Positions 17,840 through 25,932 of a stretch of DNA of 40,007 bases are shown piece by piece. Source of the DNA: Candidatus Goldiibacteriota bacterium (lineage in GTDB: Bacteria; Oederibacteriota; PGYV01); contig JAFGWA010000085.1 in assembly GCA_016937715.1 (NCBI GenBank), positions 1 through 40,007 of the forward strand, written 5' to 3'. The translations under genes were made by a program, and so were the position numbers. Each line of letters starts with the position of its first letter. The stretch's first letter is position 1. A model generated the notes under the pieces. That model did not search any database, had not been told where the DNA came from, and worked only from the letters and a program-made list of their open reading frames with translations.

Positions 17840-18499
17840 ATGAAAAAAAATACTCGACTTACTCTCTTGCTCTTGTTAACGTTAATGTTTTTATCATCCT
17901 GCGGATTAAACAATGTTAAAAAGACAATTTACAGCGCGGCGGAATTACCGGCTGATAAGGTGCTTGTTGTAGGCAGGGTGCTGTTTGATCCGCCGATGAC
18001 AGAGGAATCGCAGTCACTTGAAGGGCAGGAACTTTACAGATATCTTATGATGTTCATCTGTAACGAGAAATTATCGCCTCTTAAAGAAGAGAATGAATTG
18101 TTCAGCCGTTTGGCAAAAAGATACAGGATAGAATCATACCTTGATGATACATTCTATGCGGTAAGTGAAACCGAACCGTTCTACATTGAAGCCGGCGTTA
18201 TGTATAAGAATATATATACGTCTTCCTGTGGATACAAATGCACGCAGATTAACTATGAATATCTGTCATTCCCGGCCAGTTTTCATGTTAATATCAAACC
18301 CGGAGACCGTGCCGTATACATTGGAACCGTAATATACCAAAGGGATAATTTCTATAATGTAAAAAAGATTATTATAAGGGATGATTATGATAAAGAAATG
18401 CCGAAATTCAGAAGGTATTTTGGAAATATGAAACTGAGAAAAGAGCTTATAAGAGAGCCTGCGGAAGACGCTATACTTAAAATAGGAGCCCCTTACTGA
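17840..18499 (+). CDS. Predicted lipoprotein of unknown function (first of a related pair)
   Basis: This 219-residue protein has a typical lipoprotein signal (poly-Leu core, FLSSC lipobox at about residue 20). The mature part is beta-rich: KVLVVGRVLF, then a long middle, then VNIKPGDRAVYIGTVIYQR and DDYDKEM. Two Cys (SSCGYKC) may form a disulfide. The last part resembles the lipoprotein encoded at 19830, suggesting duplication. The ATG at 17840 is used because it gives a clean signal peptide; an in-frame ATG further up lies inside the previous gene. A TATAAT at 17824-17829 lies only about 10 bases before the ATG. The stop shares one base with the protease gene start. Function unknown; a surface or periplasmic partner of the protease is inference. 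Confidence 0.65.
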   Translation: MKKNTRLTLLLLLTLMFLSSCGLNNVKKTIYSAAELPADKVLVVGRVLFDPPMTEESQSLEGQELYRYLMMFICNEKLSPLKEENELFSRLAKRYRIESYLDDTFYAVSETEPFYIEAGVMYKNIYTSSCGYKCTQINYEYLSFPASFHVNIKPGDRAVYIGTVIYQRDNFYNVKKIIIRDDYDKEMPKFRRYFGNMKLRKELIREPAEDAILKIGAPY

Positions 18500-19833
18500 T
18501 GATTAAAAAAATCTGTATTTTGTTTCTGGTTCTGGCATTGCCGGTAATATGTTTTGGTTCAATAAAACAGCAGATATTGTTGGGGCAGGCAAGCGTGGTT
18601 ACGGTTATTAATTATGATAAAAACGGAAGGGAAGCCGCGAAAGGCACCGGTTTTTATATAAACGGCAAAGCGCATATTGTAACAAATCTTCATGTTGTTA
18701 AAGACGCGGAATCCGTGGGTATTAAGACCAAAGACGGCAAGACTTTCAAACTGTCTAAAGTGGTTAATTCAGATGAAGATTATGATTTATTTATTTTTAC
18801 TGTTGCCGGTATAAATTCAACCGGAAAATATCTTTCCCTGCAGCCGGCTAAGCATGATGTAGGCGATTCGGTAATGGTTATAGGTAATCCGATGGGGCTG
18901 GAACAGACGGTGTCTACAGGGATAATATCCGGCATAAGGGAAGATGATAAAGAGTATAAAGAGGATTTTGTATATCAGATTACCGCTCCTATTTCCCCCG
19001 GTTCTTCCGGAAGCCCGGTTATGAATGAAAAAGGCGGTGTTATCGGCGTGGCAACAATGCAGTATAAAAAAGGGCAGAATCTGAATTTTGTGATGCCTTC
19101 GGATAAGCTTATGCCGATGATAAAGAAGAACGCGGGAATGGATTTTAAAGCATGGAAAGAAAAGGGATATTGTTTTGAACCTGTGACATACAGGGCGGCT
19201 ATAAATTTTGCATACAGGCTGATAGATAAAGATGAATATCAAAATGCCCTGAAAAAAGCACTTTCGTTAATTAAAAAATATCCAAAGAAAAGCGAAGCTT
19301 ACAGGCTTGCCGCAAACGCGCTTTATGAGCTTGAAAAAGAGACAGATGCCGAAAAATACATGAAGGCCGCGGTAAAACTTAACCCCAAAAAAGAATATAT
19401 GCATAACGCGCTTGGCGTTCTGTACAAAAAAATGGAGTATTATGACCTTGCGGCAAAAGAGTTTTATGAGGAAATAAAAGTGGCTCCGCAGAATGATGCC
19501 GCCTATTATAATCTTGCTTCCGTATATCTTATAAATAATATGCAGGAAGACGCGCTGAAGATACTGGATAAAGGGATTAAAATAGCTAAAAATCCATCGG
19601 ATCTTTACCTGAAAAACGCTTCAATTTTATCAGACGGCGGGAACAGGGATTTGGCTATTGAAAAAATAAAAAAAGCTGTTGAATTTGACCCTTACAACGC
19701 GGACGCTCAGTATATTCTTGGCGTTTTAGCCCTTGAAAACGGAGATAAAGCGGGAGCTTATGAAATAAAGCGCATTCTGGAAGAAATGGAATCGCCGCTT
19801 GCAAAAAAACTTGGAGAAAAAATAAACCAATGA
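18499..19833 (+). CDS. Exported trypsin-like serine protease with C-terminal TPR repeats
   Basis: The 444-residue protein has a signal peptide (about 1-20) and an S1C/HtrA-like protease domain (about 25-215). The catalytic triad is visible: His65 (TNLHVV), Asp96 (DYDLFIF) and Ser170 (PGSSGSPV). No PDZ domain follows, unlike DegP or DegS. Instead about five TPR units occupy residues 235-440. The protease is therefore probably regulated or targeted by protein binding to the TPRs rather than by peptide-sensing PDZ domains. It overlaps the lipoprotein gene before it by one base and the lipoprotein gene after it by four (ATGA). It acts in the periplasm or at the outer membrane by inference. Confidence 0.88.
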   Translation: MIKKICILFLVLALPVICFGSIKQQILLGQASVVTVINYDKNGREAAKGTGFYINGKAHIVTNLHVVKDAESVGIKTKDGKTFKLSKVVNSDEDYDLFIFTVAGINSTGKYLSLQPAKHDVGDSVMVIGNPMGLEQTVSTGIISGIREDDKEYKEDFVYQITAPISPGSSGSPVMNEKGGVIGVATMQYKKGQNLNFVMPSDKLMPMIKKNAGMDFKAWKEKGYCFEPVTYRAAINFAYRLIDKDEYQNALKKALSLIKKYPKKSEAYRLAANALYELEKETDAEKYMKAAVKLNPKKEYMHNALGVLYKKMEYYDLAAKEFYEEIKVAPQNDAAYYNLASVYLINNMQEDALKILDKGIKIAKNPSDLYLKNASILSDGGNRDLAIEKIKKAVEFDPYNADAQYILGVLALENGDKAGAYEIKRILEEMESPLAKKLGEKINQ

Positions 19834-20381
19834 AAAAAAACATATTAATCATTTCAGGCGTTTTTATGCTTTTTGTATTCTGCAGCTGTGCTACAGCCCC
19901 AAAGGTGAAAGAGAGAACTGATCCTGAAACCGCTTTTGTTTATGGCAGCCTGGATCTTAGCGGCCTTTATACCAGGCTTATGTGGGTGACGGTGGAGCAG
20001 TACGAACCGCCTACGGAGAAGCCTTATATTAAGACATTTACCAAAGAAAAGGTTTTTTATATTCAGAATCTGAAAAAAGGCAGTTATTCTATAAGCAAAG
20101 TAGGGGACACAGAAAGCGATGTGCATAATATAGCCAGCGATTTTGGTTCTTTTGAAGTTGTTAAACCCAAATTGCTGTATTTTGGTTCGTATAAGATTAT
20201 ACGTTACACAAGCGGCAGAAAAGAGGTGGTGAATGATTATTCCACCACTGAAGCTGACGTGATAAAGGATATTCTTGCAAATACGGATAAGGGCACTTAT
20301 TGGTATGGGGAACTTATTAAGAGGCTTGAAAAATTGAAAGATATAGAGAGCAGAAAAGCGAAGATACCAAGGGTTGAATAA
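19830..20381 (+). CDS. Predicted lipoprotein of unknown function (second of a related pair)
   Basis: This 183-residue protein has a signal peptide with a lipobox (Cys in FCSCA, about residue 20). It has a beta-sandwich-like body: AFVYGSLDLSG, KVFYIQNLKKGSYSISKVG and FEVVKPKLLYFGSYKIIRY. The KP...Y.G strand pair followed by a VNDYS/DDYD-like turn resembles the C-terminal part of the lipoprotein at 17840. DUF2846-type lipoproteins have a similar layout. A basic helix ends the protein. It overlaps the protease gene as ATGA, so it is coupled to it. Function unknown. Confidence 0.65.
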   Translation: MKKNILIISGVFMLFVFCSCATAPKVKERTDPETAFVYGSLDLSGLYTRLMWVTVEQYEPPTEKPYIKTFTKEKVFYIQNLKKGSYSISKVGDTESDVHNIASDFGSFEVVKPKLLYFGSYKIIRYTSGRKEVVNDYSTTEADVIKDILANTDKGTYWYGELIKRLEKLKDIESRKAKIPRVE

Positions 20382-20442
20382 GCGGCCGGCGCACTTTTAG
20401 ACGCGGTGATGTGTCATGAATATTGCTAAATGGAGGAAATGA

Positions 20443-20889
20443 ATGTACTGCAGGCATTGCGGGAAACAGGTGGAAGAGGATTCAAAGTTCTGCAGATTAT
20501 GCGGGGGTTCGCTTGCCGCGTTACCGGAAGCGGTTAAACCGGAACGGAATATTACTGCGAGAAAACAGGATGATGAAAACCCTATAGGAGAAGAGCCGTT
20601 TATTGAAATAACTCCGGAAGAATACAGGCATATAACATTATCGCCCGAGGCGCGTAAAAGGGAAGAAAAATTAAAGCGCGAAAGGGAAGAAAAAGACAAA
20701 CTTAACAGGATGCTGCGTTCCGCTGTTATAAGGGAGCTTCTTAAAGAAGGACCGGGGGATAAATGGGAAAAAACGGAAAAAAAACAAAAGGTAAAAAAGC
20801 AGGACTCCGCTCCTGTTGACCCAAGGATAAATGTCTATAAACAGGCCATGGACCTTAAAAAGGACGGGCCGAAAAAACCTAAATATTAA
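20443..20889 (+). CDS. Small zinc-ribbon protein with charged tail
   Basis: The 148-residue protein starts with a classic double-CxxC zinc ribbon: MYCRHCGK then FCRLCGG. After that comes a low-complexity, highly charged region (Glu/Lys-rich helix about 70-100, basic Lys-rich stretch about 105-148). No signal peptide, so cytoplasmic. Such proteins often form adaptor or nucleic-acid-binding parts, but no function can be named. A good GGAGG precedes the ATG at 20443. An overlapping ATG four bases earlier is in another frame. Confidence 0.7.
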   Translation: MYCRHCGKQVEEDSKFCRLCGGSLAALPEAVKPERNITARKQDDENPIGEEPFIEITPEEYRHITLSPEARKREEKLKREREEKDKLNRMLRSAVIRELLKEGPGDKWEKTEKKQKVKKQDSAPVDPRINVYKQAMDLKKDGPKKPKY

Positions 20890-20904
20890 CTTCCGGAGGG
20901 AATA

Positions 20905-21885
20905 ATGCCGTCAATTTTAAATAAATCCCTGATTAATATGTTTATCTTATTGTTTTCTGTTTTAATCCTTGTTTCCTGCGCGGGTGTTGCGCCTGTCGCG
21001 GAGCCGTTAAAACCGATTCATCAGAGGCTTTATTCCTATGACGCTGATGTAAAACTTATGGCTGAAAAGCAGTTTGAAACTTTAAGCTCCGATGAAAAAA
21101 AAGAAGTGCTTTTAATGACTGCCGCGCAGCTTGAAAAAGAAGGTGATGCTGATACCCAGATGCGGATTATCAAGTCGCTTGCGGATAACGGGGCAGGTTC
21201 TTATGTGATACCATCGCTTATAAAAGCGCTTGCGGTAAATACAAAACTGACAATTACAGCCACGATAAATGACTTTATAAATAACGCGCAGCCGGCAGAA
21301 GAAGAGATGGCGGAAAAAATAGCATCATATCTTAATGAAGGTTCGTCAAAAGCCAGGCAGGCGGCTTATCTGGCGCTTGGTAAAATGTCTATAAAGGCAA
21401 AAAAAGCGGTACCGCAGATAATTGACGCGATGCATAAGTTTGGGGCTGACGCGGCTGAATACGCAAGCGGTTTTGAAGCGCTTGCCAAGATTGACCCGGA
21501 AATAGCGGTTGCGTCAGCGATTAAAGATCTTGAAAATGCGGCTGTGGATATACGCAAGAATTCGCTGGAAAAGCTTATAGAGATTCAGGCTTATATGAAC
21601 AACAAATTACCCGCAATTAAAGAAGTGGCGACCGCGCTTTTAAGGATACTTTACAGTGATGACAGCGGGCTGAAGAAACTGGTGGAAGAAAACATAAATA
21701 CCGAAGACGCCGCCGCTATTAAGGCGGAAATGGATAAGTACATGAAGACGGGCGCCAGAATAATGGGCGCGATAAGCAGGACTCTTGGCGTGAGTATGGA
21801 TGATATATTCAAAGCGCAGGACGAACGCCTTGACGGTAAATTAAAGAAGTTTTATGAAGAGATTGGGAAAGAATACAAGGAGTAA
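20905..21885 (+). CDS. HEAT-repeat lipoprotein
   Basis: This 326-residue protein has an N-terminal hydrophobic segment and lipobox (LVSCAG, Cys about residue 26). Helical repeats follow: pairs of helices of about 35-40 residues with patterns such as SKARQAAYLALGKMSIKAKKAVPQII and AAEYASGFEALAKIDPEIAVASAI, typical of HEAT/armadillo scaffolds. A more acidic tail ends it. GGAGGG precedes the ATG. The gene follows the zinc-ribbon gene by 15 bases. It would act as a scaffold on the periplasmic side of a membrane; partners unknown. Confidence 0.72.
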   Translation: MPSILNKSLINMFILLFSVLILVSCAGVAPVAEPLKPIHQRLYSYDADVKLMAEKQFETLSSDEKKEVLLMTAAQLEKEGDADTQMRIIKSLADNGAGSYVIPSLIKALAVNTKLTITATINDFINNAQPAEEEMAEKIASYLNEGSSKARQAAYLALGKMSIKAKKAVPQIIDAMHKFGADAAEYASGFEALAKIDPEIAVASAIKDLENAAVDIRKNSLEKLIEIQAYMNNKLPAIKEVATALLRILYSDDSGLKKLVEENINTEDAAAIKAEMDKYMKTGARIMGAISRTLGVSMDDIFKAQDERLDGKLKKFYEEIGKEYKE

Positions 21886-21887
21886 TT

Positions 21888-22346
21888 ATGCAGGAGGATA
21901 ATATGAACGCGCAGGAACTTAAGGAAACAACGGCTGTATGCGGAATAGACTGTTTTAATTGCGAGTTTTTTCATACGAATATACATGAATTTTTCCGGAC
22001 AATGCCGGAAGACAGAAAAGCGTCGTTTGCGGCGCGCGGCGCCGATGCCGATAAGTTAAGCTGTAAGGGCTGCAGAAAAGACGGATGCAAAATGTTAATG
22101 GGCAGTTGTGCGACTTTAAAATGCGCGAAAGAAAAGGGCGTTGATTTTTGCTATGAATGCGCGGAGTTTCCCTGTGTAAAGCTTCAGCCGCTTGCTGAAG
22201 GCGCTGAAAAATTTCCGCATAATCTGAAAGTGTATAACCTTATAATGATAAAGAACAGGGGAATAGAGGCGTGGGCAGCGGAAGTAAAAAAAATCAGAAA
22301 TAAATATTTTACGGGAAAATTTAAGATAGGCGCGGGTCCGCAGTAA
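21888..22346 (+). CDS. Cysteine-rich DUF3795 protein
   Basis: The product has 152 residues (or 147 from a second start). It matches the DUF3795 family: CGIDCFNC near the N-terminus, CKGCRKDGC, SC, KC, CYEC and FPC, eleven cysteines in all, which suggests metal or Fe-S binding. Two ATGs are equally well supported: 21888 behind AAGGAG (21877-21882) and 21903 behind AGGAGG (21892-21897), each with five bases of spacing. The conserved part begins after both. No signal peptide. Biochemical function of the family is not established. It follows the HEAT gene by two bases. Confidence 0.8.
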   Translation: MQEDNMNAQELKETTAVCGIDCFNCEFFHTNIHEFFRTMPEDRKASFAARGADADKLSCKGCRKDGCKMLMGSCATLKCAKEKGVDFCYECAEFPCVKLQPLAEGAEKFPHNLKVYNLIMIKNRGIEAWAAEVKKIRNKYFTGKFKIGAGPQ

Positions 22347-22372
22347 AAAACCTATAAAAACGGGGTAATTAA

Positions 22373-23305
22373 GTGAAAAAAGTATTTATGTTAATGTTGA
22401 TTGTTATGCATGCGGTTGGTTCATTGTATGCTGCTGGCGCTCCTTTTGAAGAAATAACCAAAGCAAAGGCGTTCATACAACAAAAAGAGTACAGGGCGGC
22501 GGAAACAATGTTAGCGGCAATGTGGGCGGAATTTCCAAATGACCCGCAGCTGCCATTGCTTCTGGGGCAGGTAAGCGAAAAAAGGGGGCTTCTGGACGCT
22601 GCAGAGGACTATTATCTGCAGTCTATAAATATGGATGTCAATTCTTTTGACGCGCATTACGGGCTTGGCGTGGTATTGTTTAAAGCCGGGGAAAAGCAGA
22701 TGGCGGCAAAGGAATTTGAAAGCGCGGTCCTTATAAATCCGGAAAGTTACGACGCCTATATTAAACTTAATCATGTATACTCCGCCCTTAAAGACAGGGA
22801 AAGGGCGCAATACTACCTTGAGAAAGCAAAGGAAATTAATCCTGCTTATGAAAAAAACTTAAAATTAAGCGCTGTCCTTATGTGGGCGACGACAATATTG
22901 CTTTACGGCTTTTTCTTACTGCGAAAAAACTATATTGTGGCGGCGGTATTTGCCCTTGTGACATCAATTATATTTCTGATTACCGGCCGCCATACAAATT
23001 CTGTTATTTATCTGGGAATGGCTTTTGTTTCAGGATTCTTTATTTATAAGGAACAGCTGGGAATTAAGAGTGAATATGAAAAACGAAAGCAGTCCGGGCA
23101 GATAATACAAAAAGACCTTGATGAGGCTGTTAAAAAGGCGTACTTAATATTGGGGCTTAAACAGGGCGCCACGAAGCACGAGATTAAAAGCGCCTACAGA
23201 AAACTTGCAAAAAAGCACCACCCTGATTCTGCGGGCCCCAAGAAAAATGATGAGATGATAAAAGCGGTTAATGCCGCGTATTCGCTTTTAATAAAAAGGC
23301 CTTAA
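22373..23305 (+). CDS. TPR protein with transmembrane segments and C-terminal DnaJ domain
   Basis: This 310-residue protein has a signal-type N-terminus (about 1-20). Four or so TPR units follow (about 28-160), then three hydrophobic segments (about 164-182, 187-204, 210-225) and a J domain (about 255-308) with the His283-Pro284-Asp285 motif needed to stimulate DnaK ATPase. If the N-terminus is exported, three membrane passes put the TPRs in the periplasm and the J domain in the cytoplasm, where DnaK is. That would make a transmembrane co-chaperone. The start is GTG. No clear promoter seen. The arrangement is unlike DnaJ, CbpA or DjlA, which have the J domain elsewhere and no TPRs. Confidence 0.85.
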   Translation: MKKVFMLMLIVMHAVGSLYAAGAPFEEITKAKAFIQQKEYRAAETMLAAMWAEFPNDPQLPLLLGQVSEKRGLLDAAEDYYLQSINMDVNSFDAHYGLGVVLFKAGEKQMAAKEFESAVLINPESYDAYIKLNHVYSALKDRERAQYYLEKAKEINPAYEKNLKLSAVLMWATTILLYGFFLLRKNYIVAAVFALVTSIIFLITGRHTNSVIYLGMAFVSGFFIYKEQLGIKSEYEKRKQSGQIIQKDLDEAVKKAYLILGLKQGATKHEIKSAYRKLAKKHHPDSAGPKKNDEMIKAVNAAYSLLIKRP

Positions 23306-23309
23306 TAAA

Positions 23310-23338
23310 TTGATAATAAAGTATTTGGCTGATATAAT
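23310..23338 (+). promoter_or_regulatory. Strong sigma-70 type promoter
   Basis: TTGATA (23310-23315) and TATAAT (23333-23338) are separated by exactly 17 bases, with a TG one base upstream of the -10 (extended -10). It lies directly before the lipoprotein gene at 23373, with a start site expected near 23345. It separates the lipoprotein/MORN genes from the TPR-DnaJ gene as a new transcription unit. Confidence 0.7.
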
Positions 23339-23372
23339 AAGTAAAATCAGTTAATTTTAACCGGAGGATTAG

Positions 23373-23885
23373 ATGAAAAAAGTACTGGTATTGGTGATTG
23401 CGTCATTTTTTCTTACATCCTGTGCTTCAATGTACATAAAACCGCAGATACAGCCCACGCTGTTTGAACAGCAGATTCCCGGCGGTTCGGATTATATTTT
23501 TAAAGCCGCGCTTAAAATAATGCCCATGCTTGGTTATAATATTCAGGGGTCTGATGCCGCAGCCGGGACTATTACCACCGCTCCTGTGAAGATGTCCATT
23601 AATCCGGAACAGTGCGACTGCGGATCCGCGTTTGGAGTTCCTTTAATAAAAAGTAAAGGGGTTAAAGCGGATGTTTCCTTTATACTCGCGGTTTCAAATA
23701 ATAAACTGGCTTTAAAAGCGGATGTGGTACCGGAATTAAGCGATGTTATGTCAACGTTATCCGCCGCCGGAATAACTTTCATGTGCGTCTCCAAGGGAGG
23801 CCTTGAAAAAACGCTGGCCAATCAGTTTGTTGAAAAAACCAAGACCAAAGCTTTGCAGCTGCTTTTTGATAATATTAAGTTTTGA
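23373..23885 (+). CDS. Predicted lipoprotein of unknown function
   Basis: This 170-residue protein has a clear lipoprotein signal (FLTSCAS, Cys about residue 17). The mature part has an alpha/beta pattern, with a helix then GYNIQGSDAAAGTITTAPV. This resembles the helix-grip repeats of BamC-like envelope lipoproteins, though the likeness is structural guesswork. A Cys-Asp-Cys is at about residue 77-79. GGAGG precedes the ATG. Driven by the promoter at 23310-23338 and followed after 25 bases by the MORN lipoprotein. Confidence 0.68.
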   Translation: MKKVLVLVIASFFLTSCASMYIKPQIQPTLFEQQIPGGSDYIFKAALKIMPMLGYNIQGSDAAAGTITTAPVKMSINPEQCDCGSAFGVPLIKSKGVKADVSFILAVSNNKLALKADVVPELSDVMSTLSAAGITFMCVSKGGLEKTLANQFVEKTKTKALQLLFDNIKF

Positions 23886-23910
23886 ATAAAACGTTTTATC
23901 GGGGGAAAAT

Positions 23911-24591
23911 ATGAAAAAAACTTTTGTTGTGTTGATTGCCGCTTTATTACTGGCTTCCTGTACGTCCATTACCCTTAAGACAGAAATAGGCAGGGAAATT
24001 TTCTATGAGAATGGCAAAGTCATTGCCACTTATTCTTACGGTGAAAATGGTGAAGTTTTAAAGGATGGAATATTAATAGAAGGCCTTGTTACGGAGTATT
24101 TTGAAGGTAATAAACCCAAGGCAAGGCACATTTACAGAAAAGGCATAAAAAACGGCGAGTCTCAGGAATATTTTGAAAACGGAGGGATTAAAGCGGTCCT
24201 GTTTTATAATGACGGAATACTTTCGGGGCCGGCAAAGTATTATTTTGAAACCGGAGAAGTAAAAGAAGAAGGCGCTTATGTTAAAGGCAAAAGAGACGGT
24301 GAGTGGAAAAATTATTATTTAAGCGGGCTGGTTGAAAAAAAGACCACATACAGGCTGGGCGAAAAAGAAGGGTTCTGGTCGTGTACTTATGAAAGCGGGG
24401 AAGTAAAAGAGGAAGGTATTTTTCTAAAAGATAAAGCTGAAGGCAGCTGGAAATGCCTGTATAAGACGGGAGAAATAAAGGAGAAAGGATCATATAAAAA
24501 CGGCCTTAAGGAAGGGCTTTGGGAAGAATATGATAAAGACGGAAAAGTGACGGCAAAGAAAATATACAGGCGCGGCGTACAGGTGAAATAG
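23911..24591 (+). CDS. MORN-repeat lipoprotein
   Basis: This 226-residue protein has a lipoprotein signal (LLASCTS, Cys about residue 17). About seven variant MORN (MORN_2/YwqK-like) repeats of roughly 23 residues follow. The recurring pattern is G-x-Y-x-x-G-x-x-x-G-x-W-x-x-Y with a GE(V/I)KEEG segment, for example GSYKNGLKEGLWEEYDKDG. MORN_2 proteins form elongated beta sheets that bind other proteins or membranes. Some databases label such proteins as antitoxins, but there is no toxin gene adjacent. GGGGG precedes the ATG. Probably on the same transcript as the lipoprotein upstream. Confidence 0.85.
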   Translation: MKKTFVVLIAALLLASCTSITLKTEIGREIFYENGKVIATYSYGENGEVLKDGILIEGLVTEYFEGNKPKARHIYRKGIKNGESQEYFENGGIKAVLFYNDGILSGPAKYYFETGEVKEEGAYVKGKRDGEWKNYYLSGLVEKKTTYRLGEKEGFWSCTYESGEVKEEGIFLKDKAEGSWKCLYKTGEIKEKGSYKNGLKEGLWEEYDKDGKVTAKKIYRRGVQVK

Positions 24592-24599
24592 AAATATGC

Positions 24600-24628
24600 T
24601 TGTGTAAATAATTTATGCCTGTTAAAAT
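24600..24628 (+). promoter_or_regulatory. Candidate promoter giving a leaderless transcript
   Basis: TTGTGT (24600-24605) and TAAAAT (24623-24628) are 17 bases apart, with TG one base before the -10. The ATG of the next gene is at 24635, where transcription would begin, and there is no Shine-Dalgarno. The -35 is weak. Confidence 0.4.
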
Positions 24629-24634
24629 CTAAAT

Positions 24635-25855
24635 ATGAAAAAATTAACTTTAACTTTAATTATTATTACAATATTATCCTGTGTTTCATACGCGGGAAGC
24701 GTGCCTTTTAATTATGCTTATCTTCTGGCTGATAATGTCCACCGGCCGATATTTTTGTCATTTGCGTCCGCGGATGAATTAATTGAAAAGAATAATCTTC
24801 TGTTTCTTGCTGATTTTACCGCCTTTAAAGGTAATGAAATCAGCGCTTATGATAATTATATCGGCCCTACTTCCGCTTTTATCTTCTGGGAGCCTTTAAA
24901 AAACAGGGAATATAAAGGAGGCATTTTCTTTTCCCCTGTATATTTAAGGGCGGATGCCGGGAAACCCGGTTATATTACTGAAAGCAGGCAGTATCTTATC
25001 GGCGTAAGAGCCGGCAATCAGGTATTCAGGGGAGCGCTTGGATGGATACTTGATGAAAATTCGGATGATGCCGGGTTTGTTCACGCTAATTTTTATGGGT
25101 TTGACCTTATGGCATCGGTAAATTTTTCCGGCAATCTGACAGATCTAAATTTTATAAAACTGTTTGAAACCGGGCGCGCCGGAAGAATAGGCCCTGTAAT
25201 TTCATATTACGGATTTTATGACACGTTGAAAGCGGGTGTGATATGGGACAGGATTATGCCGGCTGATTTTATTGAACTGTCAGCGGAAGGAATGGCTGAT
25301 GTATACAACAGGGGGCTTGGCGCGGGAATGTCGTATATTAGTGCTGCGGCATTATTTAAGTTTGAAAATGACCTGGCTTTGAAAATAGCAGGTTCGTATT
25401 CTGAAGAGTATTTTTATGAAGGATTGTGGGGAGGGCAGGTACAAATAGCCGTTTTTAATAATTTTTTTATTGCTGCATCGTATAATTATAATGACAGTAT
25501 TGTCATGAATCCGCTGAGAAATCAGCTGTTTTTATCTGTGCGGGTTTCCGCTTCTATAGCATATGAAAAACAGGGGACTGCCGTATCTCCGGCAGAAAGC
25601 GTGATAAAAGATAATTTATCGGATAAAACAATAGGGGTTGAAAGTTTCATATTTGACCAGAATTTAAAAACAAAAGACGCAATGCGAAGCCATTTAAAGA
25701 ATGGTTTTGTTTCCACAGCATCAGTCATAACCGCAGCTGCAGCAGGCGGGCTTGTTTTAATATTAGGAACACCGCAGGACGCGTCATACGCCGCCGTAGG
25801 CGGAGCACTGCTTGGGTATTGGCTTTCGCCGTCGTTGTTTGAAATAGTATATTAA
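24635..25855 (+). CDS. Predicted outer-membrane protein with C-terminal glycine-rich hydrophobic segment
   Basis: I do not recognise this 406-residue protein. Signal peptide of about 20 residues ends SYA-G; a lipobox-like LSC inside it is less convincing. Residues about 25-310 alternate polar and aromatic residues in strand-length blocks (FYGFDLMASVNFSG, IAASYNYNDS, LFLSVRVSASIAYE), as in an outer-membrane barrel. After a polar stretch, the last 50 residues contain a glycine-zipper-like hydrophobic pair (AAAAGGLVLILG, AAVGGALLGYW). No Shine-Dalgarno is visible. The end is Val-Tyr, an aromatic C-terminus. It may work with the lipoproteins upstream; inference only. Confidence 0.65.
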   Translation: MKKLTLTLIIITILSCVSYAGSVPFNYAYLLADNVHRPIFLSFASADELIEKNNLLFLADFTAFKGNEISAYDNYIGPTSAFIFWEPLKNREYKGGIFFSPVYLRADAGKPGYITESRQYLIGVRAGNQVFRGALGWILDENSDDAGFVHANFYGFDLMASVNFSGNLTDLNFIKLFETGRAGRIGPVISYYGFYDTLKAGVIWDRIMPADFIELSAEGMADVYNRGLGAGMSYISAAALFKFENDLALKIAGSYSEEYFYEGLWGGQVQIAVFNNFFIAASYNYNDSIVMNPLRNQLFLSVRVSASIAYEKQGTAVSPAESVIKDNLSDKTIGVESFIFDQNLKTKDAMRSHLKNGFVSTASVITAAAAGGLVLILGTPQDASYAAVGGALLGYWLSPSLFEIVY

Positions 25856-25932
25856 AAGACTATCCCATAAACTTTTAACCCATATCCAATAAATAAAAAC
25901 GTTTCGTATTGTTTTTTGTTTGTTTTAATGTT

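Noticed and set aside
23911-24591. Toxin-antitoxin system based on the YwqK-like MORN protein
   Set aside because: The protein has a lipoprotein signal and no small toxin-like gene lies beside it. The antitoxin label is a database habit.
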